Part shown: piece by piece, positions 1 to 6,446 of the stretch
Layout of the letters: each line of letters begins with the position of its first letter
Position numbering within the stretch: the first letter of the stretch is position 1
Assembly: GCA_029240815.1 (NCBI GenBank)
Contig: JARDZO010000072.1
Span: 1-20,349 of the forward strand
Length of the DNA stretch: 20,349 nucleotides
Origin: Brevibacillus sp.
GTDB lineage: Bacteria; Bacillota; Bacilli; Brevibacillales; Brevibacillaceae
Reading direction: 5' to 3'
Notes under the pieces: model-generated
The model's database searches: none
What the model was told of the DNA's origin: nothing
What the model saw: the letters and a program-made list of their open reading frames with translations, nothing else
Position numbers and translations under genes: made by a program

Positions 1-101
1 GTCATGTTCCACTCTGCCTGGATAGAATGATCATCCTTCCAGGCGATGCGTATACTCGGGCCTTCTACGTCTGTGGATGATCGCGGGGGATTTGTCTCCA
101 T
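1..101 (-). CDS. Partial hypothetical protein (3' end beyond left edge)
   Basis: A reading frame opens at an ATG on the minus strand and stays open to the window edge, giving 33 residues that begin METNPPRSST and include IRIAWKDDHSIQAEW. An in-frame stop lies upstream of the ATG, so the start must be within the window. GGGAG lies only three bases before the ATG and an AAAGGA lies about 14 bases away, so the ribosome site is not ideal. A good extended -10 promoter lies 64 bases upstream, which supports a transcribed gene. I do not recognise the family. The fragment is too short to exclude a chance frame. Confidence 0.4.
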   Translation of the reverse strand, partial: METNPPRSSTDVEGPSIRIAWKDDHSIQAEWNM

Positions 102-164
102 TCGCTCCCATCGTTCCTTTCTTTCATGTACTCGCTTTTACCATGTATATCGGCTTTTCCACCT

Positions 165-194
165 ATTATACCATGTGAACAATCCACGTGGGAA
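165..194 (-). promoter_or_regulatory. Candidate sigma-A promoter with extended -10
   Basis: On the minus strand TGGTATAAT (165-173) is a perfect -10 hexamer preceded by the extended TGn element. A weak -35, TTCCCA (189-194), lies 18 bases upstream. It points toward the partial gene at the left edge. It lies beyond the stop of the secreted-protein gene at 213-809, so the edge gene probably starts its own transcript. Confidence 0.5.
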
Positions 195-212
195 CGCAAA
201 CAAGCTATAAAT

Positions 213-809
213 TTATCGTCCAACTGTAAAGGTGTTCTCGCCTACTACCACGTATGACTTGAAATGCTCGGATTTCATCCGTGCCTGAATTTTGTATGTT
301 CCATAACTTTCCAGCTTTGTAGATACAAATGGCTCTGAGAAGTAAAAGCTGTTGGCGTTTTGGGTGGAGTACTTCCATTCCTTCCCTTTATCCACTTCTT
401 TTCCTTCCGGTGAAATCAATACTAATTGCATTCTCAGGTCTTTGGCTACTGGTGCTTCATCGACTTCAACAAACACATTAAAGGTACGTGGTATATTCTT
501 GTCACTGTAGCCTTTAATCGGGTTGCTGAACACAACCGTTTTATTTCGGGTTTGTTGAATGCCTTCTAGAACCAGAATATTCACATTCGGTCTAATAATT
601 TCCAATTTTCCTGAGTTTTGATCAAAATCTACAAAACCACCCATTTTGTTCACTAGATCCTCCACCGAATTCGCGTTGGACGATCCCATACTGTTTACGA
701 TCCGTTCACCACCCAAAAATACCCGCATCGATCCTTCTCCCAAGGCGGTGCTCCCTACTCCAGCCACGACAGTTAACGCCAACAAGGCCGACAACCATGC
801 TTTTTTCAT
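213..809 (-). CDS. Small secreted protein, possible stalk-type N-terminal domain
   Basis: A 198-residue exported protein of unknown function. It starts with a clear Sec signal peptide: MKKAW, a hydrophobic stretch of about 15 residues, then a likely cleavage near STALG at residues 20-24. Residues 27-75 (RVFLGGERIVNS onward, then VEDLVNKMGGFVDFDQNSGK) loosely resemble the copper-amine-oxidase-like stalk domain common in surface proteins of Paenibacillaceae; this is my reading, not a verified match. The C-terminal 110 residues look beta-rich, with a segment PRTFNVFVEVDEAP and a final YKIQARMKSEHF, and could form an Ig-like fold. The start is supported by AGGAGGAT eight bases before the ATG. No terminator is evident after the stop. 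It appears to be a single-gene unit. Confidence 0.8.
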   Translation of the reverse strand: MKKAWLSALLALTVVAGVGSTALGEGSMRVFLGGERIVNSMGSSNANSVEDLVNKMGGFVDFDQNSGKLEIIRPNVNILVLEGIQQTRNKTVVFSNPIKGYSDKNIPRTFNVFVEVDEAPVAKDLRMQLVLISPEGKEVDKGKEWKYSTQNANSFYFSEPFVSTKLESYGTYKIQARMKSEHFKSYVVVGENTFTVGR

Positions 810-922
810 GTCTTAATCCTCCTGTATGTGTGCGCGGCAGCGCTTGTTATTCCGATTTTGTTCTTACTAGTTTATACGCCTAAACAAGCAAATAGTTGTG
901 GTCTCGCTCCAACTTTTTTCAA

Positions 923-940
923 CAATATCCACAATATCCA
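923..940. repeat. Tandem 9-bp direct repeat
   Basis: Two contiguous copies of CAATATCCA lie in the 266-bp gap between the secreted-protein gene and the terminator of the DAP operon. They lie about 115 bp upstream of the secreted-protein start, far for a core promoter element. They may be a regulator site or chance. Confidence 0.35.
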
Positions 941-1025
941 CAACTCGCAGCAATCAGGAAGAAAGACTTATTCACAGGTGCTGTTAATAAGCACGTAGTA
1001 CCCTTGACGAAAGGGAGAAAGGGCA

Positions 1026-1059
1026 TAATAAAAGGAGCAGCCTGTGATGCGCTGCTCCT
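1026..1059 (-). terminator. Rho-independent terminator of the DAP operon
   Basis: A perfect 9-bp inverted repeat (AGGAGCAGC at 1033-1041 against GCTGCTCCT at 1051-1059) with a nine-base loop is followed on the minus strand by TTTTATTAT. It begins 17 bases after the deacetylase stop codon. Confidence 0.85.
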
Positions 1060-1075
1060 ATGACCGGATATGGAA

Positions 1076-2209
1076 TTAATCACGTTGCGATAAACTCGTG
1101 AAGTAACGGGAAACGACCTCAACAGCTACCTCGATTGCCTCTTCATTCGGTTCGATTTTCGAGTGATGCAATCCGTATGGAGTGTTGACTCCAAGCCAAA
1201 ACAAGAAACCCGGAATCTCACGCAGGAAATAGCCAAAATCTTCTCCTGTCATCGCTTCTTTACAATGAATGAGGGTAACGTCCTTACATTCCTCCGCAAC
1301 CCAGCCCATGAAATCTTCCGTCAGGGCTTCTTCATTATAAACTTGGCAATACCCACAGCCGTAGTCGATGGTAGCCGTGCATTCAAAGCCGGCTTCCACC
1401 CCTTTAACCAAGGCTTCAATGCGGCTCTTCACACGTGACATCGATTCCATAGAGAACGTGCGAATGGTTCCTTCGAGACGCGCTCTCTCCGCGATGATGT
1501 TCTGCTTGGTCCCGCCTTCAATCTTGCCCACTGTGATGACTGCTGAATCCAGTGGATCGATGTTTCGTGAGACGATGGATTGCAATTGTGTCACCAGGTG
1601 GCTCATGGCAACGACCATATCATTCGATTTATGCGGAAAAGCGGCATGACCACCTTTTCCCACCAGATCCACAAACAATTCCGAAGTGTTGGCAAAAAGA
1701 ATGCCCGGCTTTGTGGCAATGGTGCCTACAGGATACTCCGGTGCGATGTGCAACGCGAAGATGCAATCTGGTCGCCATGCTGCAAACTCCTCGCTCTGCA
1801 TCATCGGCAAGGCACCACCAGGTCCCTCTTCGGCCGGTTGAAAAAGAAACAGTAGATTGTCTTCAATCGGCTGCTCCACAAAATGCGTCAACAGTCCGAG
1901 GGCGATTGCCATATGCATGTCATGTCCGCACGCATGCATGTAGCCTTCATGCAACGAACGGAAAGGATAGGATGTCTCCTCTGAAATGGGGAGTCCATCC
2001 ATATCCGTGCGCCATGCGATGGTGCGCTTTGGATTGGAACCAGGGATGCGGACAAGAATTCCCGTACGCCACGTATGAATCTGGAGACGCTCTTGGGAAA
2101 GCCCCTCCAGATAACGCAGTAGGTACTGTTGTGTCTTCACTTCTTGAAAACCTGGCTCCGGTATTTGATGAAGATCGCGACGGATCTGCACAAACGCGGA
2201 AACACTCAT
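1076..2209 (-). CDS. N-acetyldiaminopimelate deacetylase (M20D amidohydrolase)
   Basis: A 377-residue M20-family metallohydrolase, the right length for the YkuR/DapL-type deacetylase that removes acetate from N-acetyl-L,L-diaminopimelate to give L,L-DAP. Visible family motifs are RTDMDGLP (67-74), the metal-binding HACGHDMH (92-99), QPAEEGPGG (124-132) with the catalytic acidic pair, and [10 protein letters not shown] near the C terminus. Homologues include hippurate and aminoacyl-amino-acid hydrolases, so the family alone does not fix the substrate. Position as last gene behind dapH in a lysine-riboswitch operon makes the DAP role strong. AAAGGAGG lies eight bases before the ATG and inside the end of the upstream aminotransferase gene; the two are only three bases apart, suggesting coupled translation. 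It is cytoplasmic. A terminator follows the stop. Confidence 0.92.
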   Translation of the reverse strand: MSVSAFVQIRRDLHQIPEPGFQEVKTQQYLLRYLEGLSQERLQIHTWRTGILVRIPGSNPKRTIAWRTDMDGLPISEETSYPFRSLHEGYMHACGHDMHMAIALGLLTHFVEQPIEDNLLFLFQPAEEGPGGALPMMQSEEFAAWRPDCIFALHIAPEYPVGTIATKPGILFANTSELFVDLVGKGGHAAFPHKSNDMVVAMSHLVTQLQSIVSRNIDPLDSAVITVGKIEGGTKQNIIAERARLEGTIRTFSMESMSRVKSRIEALVKGVEAGFECTATIDYGCGYCQVYNEEALTEDFMGWVAEECKDVTLIHCKEAMTGEDFGYFLREIPGFLFWLGVNTPYGLHHSKIEPNEEAIEVAVEVVSRYFTSLSQRD

Positions 2210-2212
2210 GGG

Positions 2213-3424
2213 TTACGCCTCCTTTACCGAGCTCGCAGCTGTCAGTTGACGGGTGAACACTTCGAGGAAGCGATCCACGTCATCTTTCGTGAGCGTCAGT
2301 GGCGGCAAGAGTCGAACGATCGTCTTCTGCGTAACATCCACGAGAATGCCTTCCGCGAGCAATTCACTTTGCAAACGACTTACGTCCTCGGGCGTGGCAC
2401 TTAGCGGGATGCCGACCATCATGCCTTTTCCTCGTAAAGCTTGCAATTGCTGAGGCAAGCGACTTCGCAATGCTTCCAGTCCGGACCAGAGGTATTCGAT
2501 TACCTCGTCGACTTTTGCTACAAAGCTCGGATCCTGCAGCTCATCCAGCACAGCATTCCCCAGCGCTGCTGACAGTGGAGATGGGGCAAAAGTCGTCCCG
2601 TGATCGCCTGGTTTAAACTGGTTCATCAATTTGGTTCCGGCAATCACTCCGCCCAGTGGCAAGCCTCCGCCTACCCCTTTTGCAAACAGAATCAGATCAG
2701 GTGTCACACCCGCATGCTGATAAGCGAACAACTTTCCGGTGCGTCCCATTCCCGTCTGGATTTCGTCCATGGCGAAAAGCATGCCTTCTTCATGGCAAAT
2801 GGCTTGTACGTCACGCAGGAATTGCTCCGACAGCGGGACAACTCCGCCAGAGCCAAGCACAGGTTCCATCAAAACCGCAGCAGGCTTGGCTTCCCGACAG
2901 AGTACTCGAAGACCATCGGTATCTTCAGCTTCCAGCTCATAGACAGGGAAATCAGGCTGCGGAAAATCCTGATACACATGGGCTTGTCTAGTCAGACGCA
3001 CTGCACCAAGCGTTCGGCCGTGAAAACTGTTGCGAAGGACGACAATCCCTTCTCGACCCCTTCCTTCGGCTTTCGTCCATTTGTGGATCAGCTTGATCGC
3101 CGCTTCTGTCGCCTCAGCGCCTGAATTGGTGAAAAAGACTTTTCCCGTAATGGTCTGCTCTACCAAGCGTTGCGCGAGACGGATAGCTGGCTGGTTGAGA
3201 AACACATTGGAGATGTGCAAAAACAACTCGCCTTGCTCATGCAGCGCCTTCAGGATACGCAGATGTGAGTGCCCCAGTACATTCACTGCGAGACCGGTAA
3301 ACAGATCAAGGTACCCTTTGCCATTGGTGTCGTACAAGTAATTGCCTTCTCCTTTGGCGATGGTAATCGGCAATCGTTTGTACGTAGAGACGATGTATTG
3401 TTCATCAAGCGAACGCCAGTCCAT
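2213..3424 (-). CDS. Class III PLP aminotransferase, probable N-acetyl-L,L-DAP aminotransferase
   Basis: A 403-residue fold-type I, class III aminotransferase of the ArgD/acetylornithine type. FTNSGAEATEAAIK (98-111) is the phosphate-binding region, DEIQTGMGRTGK (220-231) contains the cofactor-contacting Asp, and the PLP lysine is K249 in FAKGVGGGLPLG. By sequence it would be called acetylornithine aminotransferase. Its place between dapH and the deacetylase argues that it does the N-acetyl-2-amino-6-oxopimelate step, which Bacillus subtilis assigns to the unrelated class I enzyme PatA. I chose the start at MDWRSLDEQY rather than an upstream ATG 23 codons earlier. The chosen ATG has AAGGGG nine bases ahead and leaves a normal 13-base gap from dapH, whereas the longer form would overlap dapH by over 50 bases. 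Dual use in arginine biosynthesis is possible. Confidence 0.88.
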   Translation of the reverse strand: MDWRSLDEQYIVSTYKRLPITIAKGEGNYLYDTNGKGYLDLFTGLAVNVLGHSHLRILKALHEQGELFLHISNVFLNQPAIRLAQRLVEQTITGKVFFTNSGAEATEAAIKLIHKWTKAEGRGREGIVVLRNSFHGRTLGAVRLTRQAHVYQDFPQPDFPVYELEAEDTDGLRVLCREAKPAAVLMEPVLGSGGVVPLSEQFLRDVQAICHEEGMLFAMDEIQTGMGRTGKLFAYQHAGVTPDLILFAKGVGGGLPLGGVIAGTKLMNQFKPGDHGTTFAPSPLSAALGNAVLDELQDPSFVAKVDEVIEYLWSGLEALRSRLPQQLQALRGKGMMVGIPLSATPEDVSRLQSELLAEGILVDVTQKTIVRLLPPLTLTKDDVDRFLEVFTRQLTAASSVKEA

Positions 3425-3437
3425 GTTCTTACACCCC

Positions 3438-4148
3438 TTAGAGTTGACGTAGCTCCTGCTTGATTTCTGTCTTGGAACGTGTTTTTTCGTCAATTTGTTT
3501 GATGACGCGTGCTGGAGTACCTGCTACTACTGTGTAAGGTGGTACATCCTCGATCACGACAGCGCCTGCCGCTACAACAGCGCCTTTTCCTACACGAATG
3601 CCTTCCAAAATAACGGCATTGGCTCCGATCAACACGTCATCTTCTACGACAACAGGTTGTGCAGATGGTGGTTCGATTACTCCGGCAATGACGGAGCCTG
3701 CACCGATATGGCAGTTTTTCCCGATCGTTCCACGACCGCCTACTACGACGTTCATGTCGATCATGGTGCCTTCGCCAATAACCGCACCGATGTTAATGGA
3801 AGCGCCCATCATGATAACAGCGTTGTTGCCGATCGTTACTTGGTCGCGGATAATTGCGCCTGGCTCGATACGCGCTTGAATCCCTTTTGTGTCCAGCAGC
3901 GGAATAGCCGAATTGCGACGGTCGCTTTCCACAACGTAGTCTTCAATTTTGTCGGCATGTTGTGCCAAGACTGGTTCGATTTCTTTCCATTCACCAAACA
4001 CAACGCCTGTATTGCCGGTAATGAAAGCTTTGGCGCTGGTACCAAAATCAATTCCTTCCAAATTGCCTTTCACGTATAGTTTCACTGGAGTTTTCTTTTC
4101 GCTTTTTTGAATAAACGAGATAATTTCATTGGCATCCATCATGTTCAC
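3438..4148 (-). CDS. dapH: 2,3,4,5-tetrahydropyridine-2,6-dicarboxylate N-acetyltransferase
   Basis: This enzyme acetylates tetrahydrodipicolinate with acetyl-CoA, opening the acetylase branch of DAP/lysine synthesis. The 236 residues match the usual length and closely resemble B. subtilis YkuQ/DapH as I recall it, including [12 protein letters not shown] at the start, [31 protein letters not shown] and the final [10 protein letters not shown]. An alpha/beta N-terminal domain of about 85 residues precedes a left-handed beta helix of hexapeptide repeats ([16 protein letters not shown], then [26 protein letters not shown] and [16 protein letters not shown]). The start is a GTG, with GGAGG eight bases ahead; the ATG two codons later is farther from that site. 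It is the first gene of a three-gene operon behind a lysine riboswitch, so high lysine should reduce its expression. Confidence 0.97.
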   Translation of the reverse strand: MNMMDANEIISFIQKSEKKTPVKLYVKGNLEGIDFGTSAKAFITGNTGVVFGEWKEIEPVLAQHADKIEDYVVESDRRNSAIPLLDTKGIQARIEPGAIIRDQVTIGNNAVIMMGASINIGAVIGEGTMIDMNVVVGGRGTIGKNCHIGAGSVIAGVIEPPSAQPVVVEDDVLIGANAVILEGIRVGKGAVVAAGAVVIEDVPPYTVVAGTPARVIKQIDEKTRSKTEIKQELRQL

Positions 4149-4190
4149 AGGTAAATCCTCCTTTTTGTTAAAAGCATTTCGGTGGTACTA

Positions 4191-4227
4191 AAAAAAGCAA
4201 TGAGTGCATGCGCTAACTCATTGCTTT
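4191..4227 (-). terminator. Riboswitch-controlled transcription terminator
   Basis: A perfect 12-bp stem (AAAGCAATGAGT at 4194-4205 against ACTCATTGCTTT at 4216-4227) with a ten-base loop, running on the minus strand into a T tract from 4196 down to 4191. It is the expression platform of the lysine riboswitch and ends about 30 bases before the dapH ribosome binding site. Confidence 0.93.
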
Positions 4228-4430
4228 CGATAACTCGGCAGCAAATCGTAAATAGCGCTCCACAAGAAATGGGCATTTCTCGTGACAGGACGATCATTGT
4301 TCATGAGCACCCCAACCTCTACCATTCAGGGGATGGCAATCGGCTTCGGCGCTTTAGCCTTTCCTCCTTTTCCTGCCCCCCGGCAGATCTCGAAAAGATG
4401 TACTCATCTTCGGCGCACCTCTATTTAGAC
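4191..4430 (-). promoter_or_regulatory. Lysine riboswitch (L box) upstream of dapH
   Basis: Read on the minus strand, the leader carries L-box landmarks in order: AGAGGTGCG (4414-4422), an AGTA-containing arm, AAAGGCT followed by GCGCCGAAG (4344-4352), an AGAAATGCCCATTTCTTG arm, and GGAGCGCTA (4253-4261). The closing P1 helix is AAATAG (4421-4426) pairing with CTATTT (4250-4255). An intrinsic terminator (4191-4227) follows about 20 bases later. The order and wording closely parallel the B. subtilis lysC leader as I remember it, down to the AGCAATGAG terminator arm. Lysine binding should stabilise P1 and favour termination ahead of dapH. An AT-rich stretch with TATTAT at 4437-4442 may be the -10, but I find no convincing -35. 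Confidence 0.94.
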
Positions 4431-4512
4431 TTTCTTATAATAATTTCATTTAACTCTACCAAAATCAACTCCGTGTGGCAACTGCTTTCTTGCAAAGAAA
4501 TATCCCCATTGA

Positions 4513-4716
4513 CAAAGAGAATCATTTTCTGCTTTTGGCTCGTGCGACTCAGCCTACGAGCATGTGGGAGCCGCTGTCGACATCTTGCTGGCGAAGTCCC
4601 GGGAACGAGGAGCAGGAACGCCGATGGAGGGCTTGAAAATCGAACTGGCACCTACCGCAAAAGAAGTGGAGACATGCAAAGCTTTTGGCGTGTCCTTTGT
4701 CGAACTGGTTGACTAA
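4513..4716 (+). pseudogene. Possible remnant of a decayed gene (C-terminal piece)
   Basis: Between the riboswitch and the GNAT gene, one plus-strand frame is open for 67 codons ending ELVD-stop at 4714-4716, with codon use like real genes of this window. It includes YEHVGAAVDILLAKSRERG and IELAPTAKEVETCKAFGVSF, which reads like a folded protein. It has no ribosome site and no plausible start near its upstream stop. Just before it another frame reads QLRVATAFLQRN and ENHFLLLARATQP, so a frameshift near 4535-4560 would join the two into a longer tail. The upstream part would lie against the riboswitch region, so any intact 5' half has been lost. I do not recognise the family. A chance frame remains possible. 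Confidence 0.3.
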
Positions 4717-4741
4717 AAAATGAGAATTCACAAGCTTCTCA
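4715..4741 (-). terminator. Weak terminator-like hairpin on the minus strand
   Basis: TGAGAA (4721-4726) pairs with TTCTCA (4736-4741), and on the minus strand the hairpin runs into six T residues (4720-4715). The stem is short and AT-rich. It is the first terminator-like element met by minus-strand transcription leaving the EcsC gene, whose 3' end has none of its own. Confidence 0.35.
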
Positions 4742-4801
4742 CTAGAGGGCGCATATGATACACTGTCTATCCCACTTTATTATTCCAAGGAGGATTAGAC
4801 G

Positions 4802-5350
4802 ATGCGACTACATACGGACAACATTTATTTGCGCCCACTACGCACGGAAGACGCAGCCGAGCTACTGGAGCTGAGGCTGCGCAATCATGAGTTTTTTCAA
4901 CTTTTTGAACCGATTCGCCCCGCCTCGCACCTCACCCTTGCAGGTCAGCAGGAACAAATCACTCAAGCCAAGCAAGATTTTGCTAATCAAGCAGCCTTTG
5001 CTTTCGGTATCTTCTTGCAGGAGAACGACCAGATGATCGGTAGAGTCGCTTTGTCCAATGTGGCTCGAGGCGCTTGGCAGAATGCTACCTTGGGATACTT
5101 CCTCGACAGGGCATTCAACGGGAAAGGATATACGACAGATGCGGTAAAGCTCGCGTTGCAATTCGCTTTTACAGAAGCACAGCTGCATCGGGTTCAAGCT
5201 GGTGTCATGCCACATAATCTGGGTTCCATCCGCGTGCTTGAAAAGAACGGCTTTCGTCATGAGGGGCGTTCCCTGCGTTACTTGCAAATTAACGGGGCTT
5301 GGGAAGACCACAACATGTACGCCATCACCGCTGAGGAGTGGACGAAATAG
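4802..5350 (+). CDS. GNAT N-acetyltransferase, RimJ/RimL type
   Basis: A 182-residue acetyltransferase of the RimJ/RimL branch, which transfers acetyl from acetyl-CoA to N-terminal amines of proteins such as ribosomal proteins. Seen in the sequence: the strand-opening IYLRPLRTEDAAELLEL (8-24), the acetyl-CoA pyrophosphate-binding motif A at DRAFNGKGYTTDAVKLAL (102-119), and the C-terminal motif HNLGSIRVLEKNGFRHEG (138-155). B. subtilis YjcK/YdaF-type proteins are the likely relatives; the substrate cannot be read from sequence. The start has AAGGAGG eight bases upstream, and TATGAT at 4754-4759 may be a -10 without a good -35. The last 26 bases overlap the end of the convergent EcsC-family gene. 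Confidence 0.9.
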   Translation: MRLHTDNIYLRPLRTEDAAELLELRLRNHEFFQLFEPIRPASHLTLAGQQEQITQAKQDFANQAAFAFGIFLQENDQMIGRVALSNVARGAWQNATLGYFLDRAFNGKGYTTDAVKLALQFAFTEAQLHRVQAGVMPHNLGSIRVLEKNGFRHEGRSLRYLQINGAWEDHNMYAITAEEWTK

Positions 5351-6167
5351 CTTTGCTTTGCTCTTCTGACTGTCGCAGCCGCTCCAGGATGCGCCTTTTG
5401 CGGTATAGCATCATTCCCGCCTCGGCGACATCCTGCACGGTGGAGCGGTTTAAATAGGCTCCGAACAAGATCCCCGCGATGGGAACCATCTGAAATAGCT
5501 TTTTCCAACCGAAGTTTTCTGTATAGGTCACCACTACTTCTCGCCAGCCCTGCAGTTGAGCCATGACATCCTTTTGCGCGGCTGGATTGTCAAACTGCGC
5601 GAGCTCTTCTAATATCGCTTTTTTCCCCACAATATCAGACGAGGCAAACTGCAAACATTTCACCACAAACAGGCGCTCTCTTTTTTCTTCAGGTCGATAG
5701 CCATAGCAGAGAGCCATCTCCTGTAGAACCTTTAACGAAGTTCCTAACAGTAAAGGAATATCCAATGCCAGAGTGAAAATCCCGCCGATCCCTGTGGTCG
5801 CGCCCTGGACTGTCGCAAATGTGGCCCTGGATTCTTTCATTTCTTTCGCTACATCATTCATAATCGTCATCGGTACTTCTGCTGCCTCTTGTACACCCAG
5901 CATTTGCCCCTGCACCATACGAGTGCGAAGCCTGCTATAGACCGCTTCATCTTTAACGAGATAAGTTCCGCCAGTCTCCAAAAACGCAGCCATTTCATCA
6001 ACGGCAGTTCCCAGCTTCTCTCTGACGAAATTAGGTGTGATCCGATCCAGCAAAACAAAGGGAAGTCGTCCGAGCTTTTCCCAAAACCACAAGTCTTTCT
6101 GTTCCTTTTCCCACGCTTCTACTTCCTTTAGTTCCTGAAGCAAGGTCTCCTGCGTATCTATACCCAT
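5325..6167 (-). CDS. EcsC family protein
   Basis: A 280-residue EcsC-domain protein. EcsC is named after the third gene of the B. subtilis ecs ABC-transporter locus, but the domain's biochemical role is not established and no ecsA/ecsB partner is present here. The family core is visible as an amphipathic N-terminal region (LWFWEKLGRLPFVLLDRITP, 26-45), a hydrophobic segment GATTGIGGIFTLALDIPLLL (122-141) with the conserved Asp in LDIP, KVLQEMALCYGY (146-157), and a second hydrophobic stretch MVPIAGILFGAYLNRST (227-243). Membrane association is likely. AAAGGAGG lies six bases before the ATG. It follows a 62-aa gene by 31 bases and is probably co-transcribed with it. No terminator follows; the 3' end lies inside the opposing GNAT gene. 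Confidence 0.9.
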   Translation of the reverse strand: MGIDTQETLLQELKEVEAWEKEQKDLWFWEKLGRLPFVLLDRITPNFVREKLGTAVDEMAAFLETGGTYLVKDEAVYSRLRTRMVQGQMLGVQEAAEVPMTIMNDVAKEMKESRATFATVQGATTGIGGIFTLALDIPLLLGTSLKVLQEMALCYGYRPEEKRERLFVVKCLQFASSDIVGKKAILEELAQFDNPAAQKDVMAQLQGWREVVVTYTENFGWKKLFQMVPIAGILFGAYLNRSTVQDVAEAGMMLYRKRRILERLRQSEEQSKAISSTPQR

Positions 6168-6198
6168 CTGTTGCCTCCTTTGAGGATCGATTGCTCAG

Positions 6199-6387
6199 TT
6201 AGTTCTGCCGTTTCCATAGACATTGGTTGCGGAGAAGTTGTTTCAAATACTCCTGCAATTCTTCCTGGGAGGAGATTCGTGCAAACTCCTCTTTTTCTCT
6301 TACGATTCCCAGTTTGAAATGTTTCACTTGTTCTCCATCCAGATGAAAGCCGAACTTATTAAGTATCGACATTTGCTCATCAGTCAC
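6199..6387 (-). CDS. Hypothetical 62-aa protein upstream of ecsC-like gene
   Basis: A short cytoplasmic, charged protein with no signal peptide or membrane helix. It contains ILNKFGFHLDGEQVKHFK, then IVREKEEFARISSQEELQEYL, which looks like two short helices. I prefer a GTG start (VTDEQMSIL) over an ATG five codons upstream: GGAGG lies seven bases before this GTG but inside the longer form, whose ATG has no ribosome site. Only 31 bases separate it from the EcsC-family gene, so a shared transcript is likely. A strong hairpin terminator ends less than 20 bases before the start, leaving little room for a normal promoter. I do not recognise a family. Confidence 0.7.
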   Translation of the reverse strand: MTDEQMSILNKFGFHLDGEQVKHFKLGIVREKEEFARISSQEELQEYLKQLLRNQCLWKRQN

Positions 6388-6405
6388 ACTCGTTCCTCCC
6401 ATGTG

Positions 6406-6437
6406 AAAAGAACCCCCTGCCGGGGCAGAGGGTTCTT
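6406..6437 (-). terminator. Strong hairpin terminator after the large secreted protein gene
   Basis: AAGAACCC (6408-6415) pairs with GGGTTCTT (6430-6437), and after one mismatch CTGCC (6417-6421) pairs with GGCAG (6424-6428). On the minus strand a TTCTTTTC tract follows. On the plus strand TTTTTCTT follows the stem after a few bases, so it may work both ways. It starts ten bases past the secreted-protein stop codon. Confidence 0.85.
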
Positions 6438-6446
6438 CCGTTTTTC

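Noticed and set aside
919..1122. 67-codon minus-strand open frame between the DAP operon and the secreted-protein gene
   Set aside because: It runs through the operon terminator and the deacetylase end, has no ribosome site, and shows a Cys/Tyr-rich repetitive tail from the tandem repeat.
1552..2256. 234-codon plus-strand open frame across the deacetylase gene
   Set aside because: It is antisense to a clearly conserved metallohydrolase, rich in Cys/Trp/His/Arg, and has no ribosome site.
4549..4731. Minus-strand open frame upstream of the riboswitch
   Set aside because: No ribosome site, a cysteine/phenylalanine/serine-rich composition typical of a shadow frame, and it lies opposite the more protein-like plus-strand remnant.
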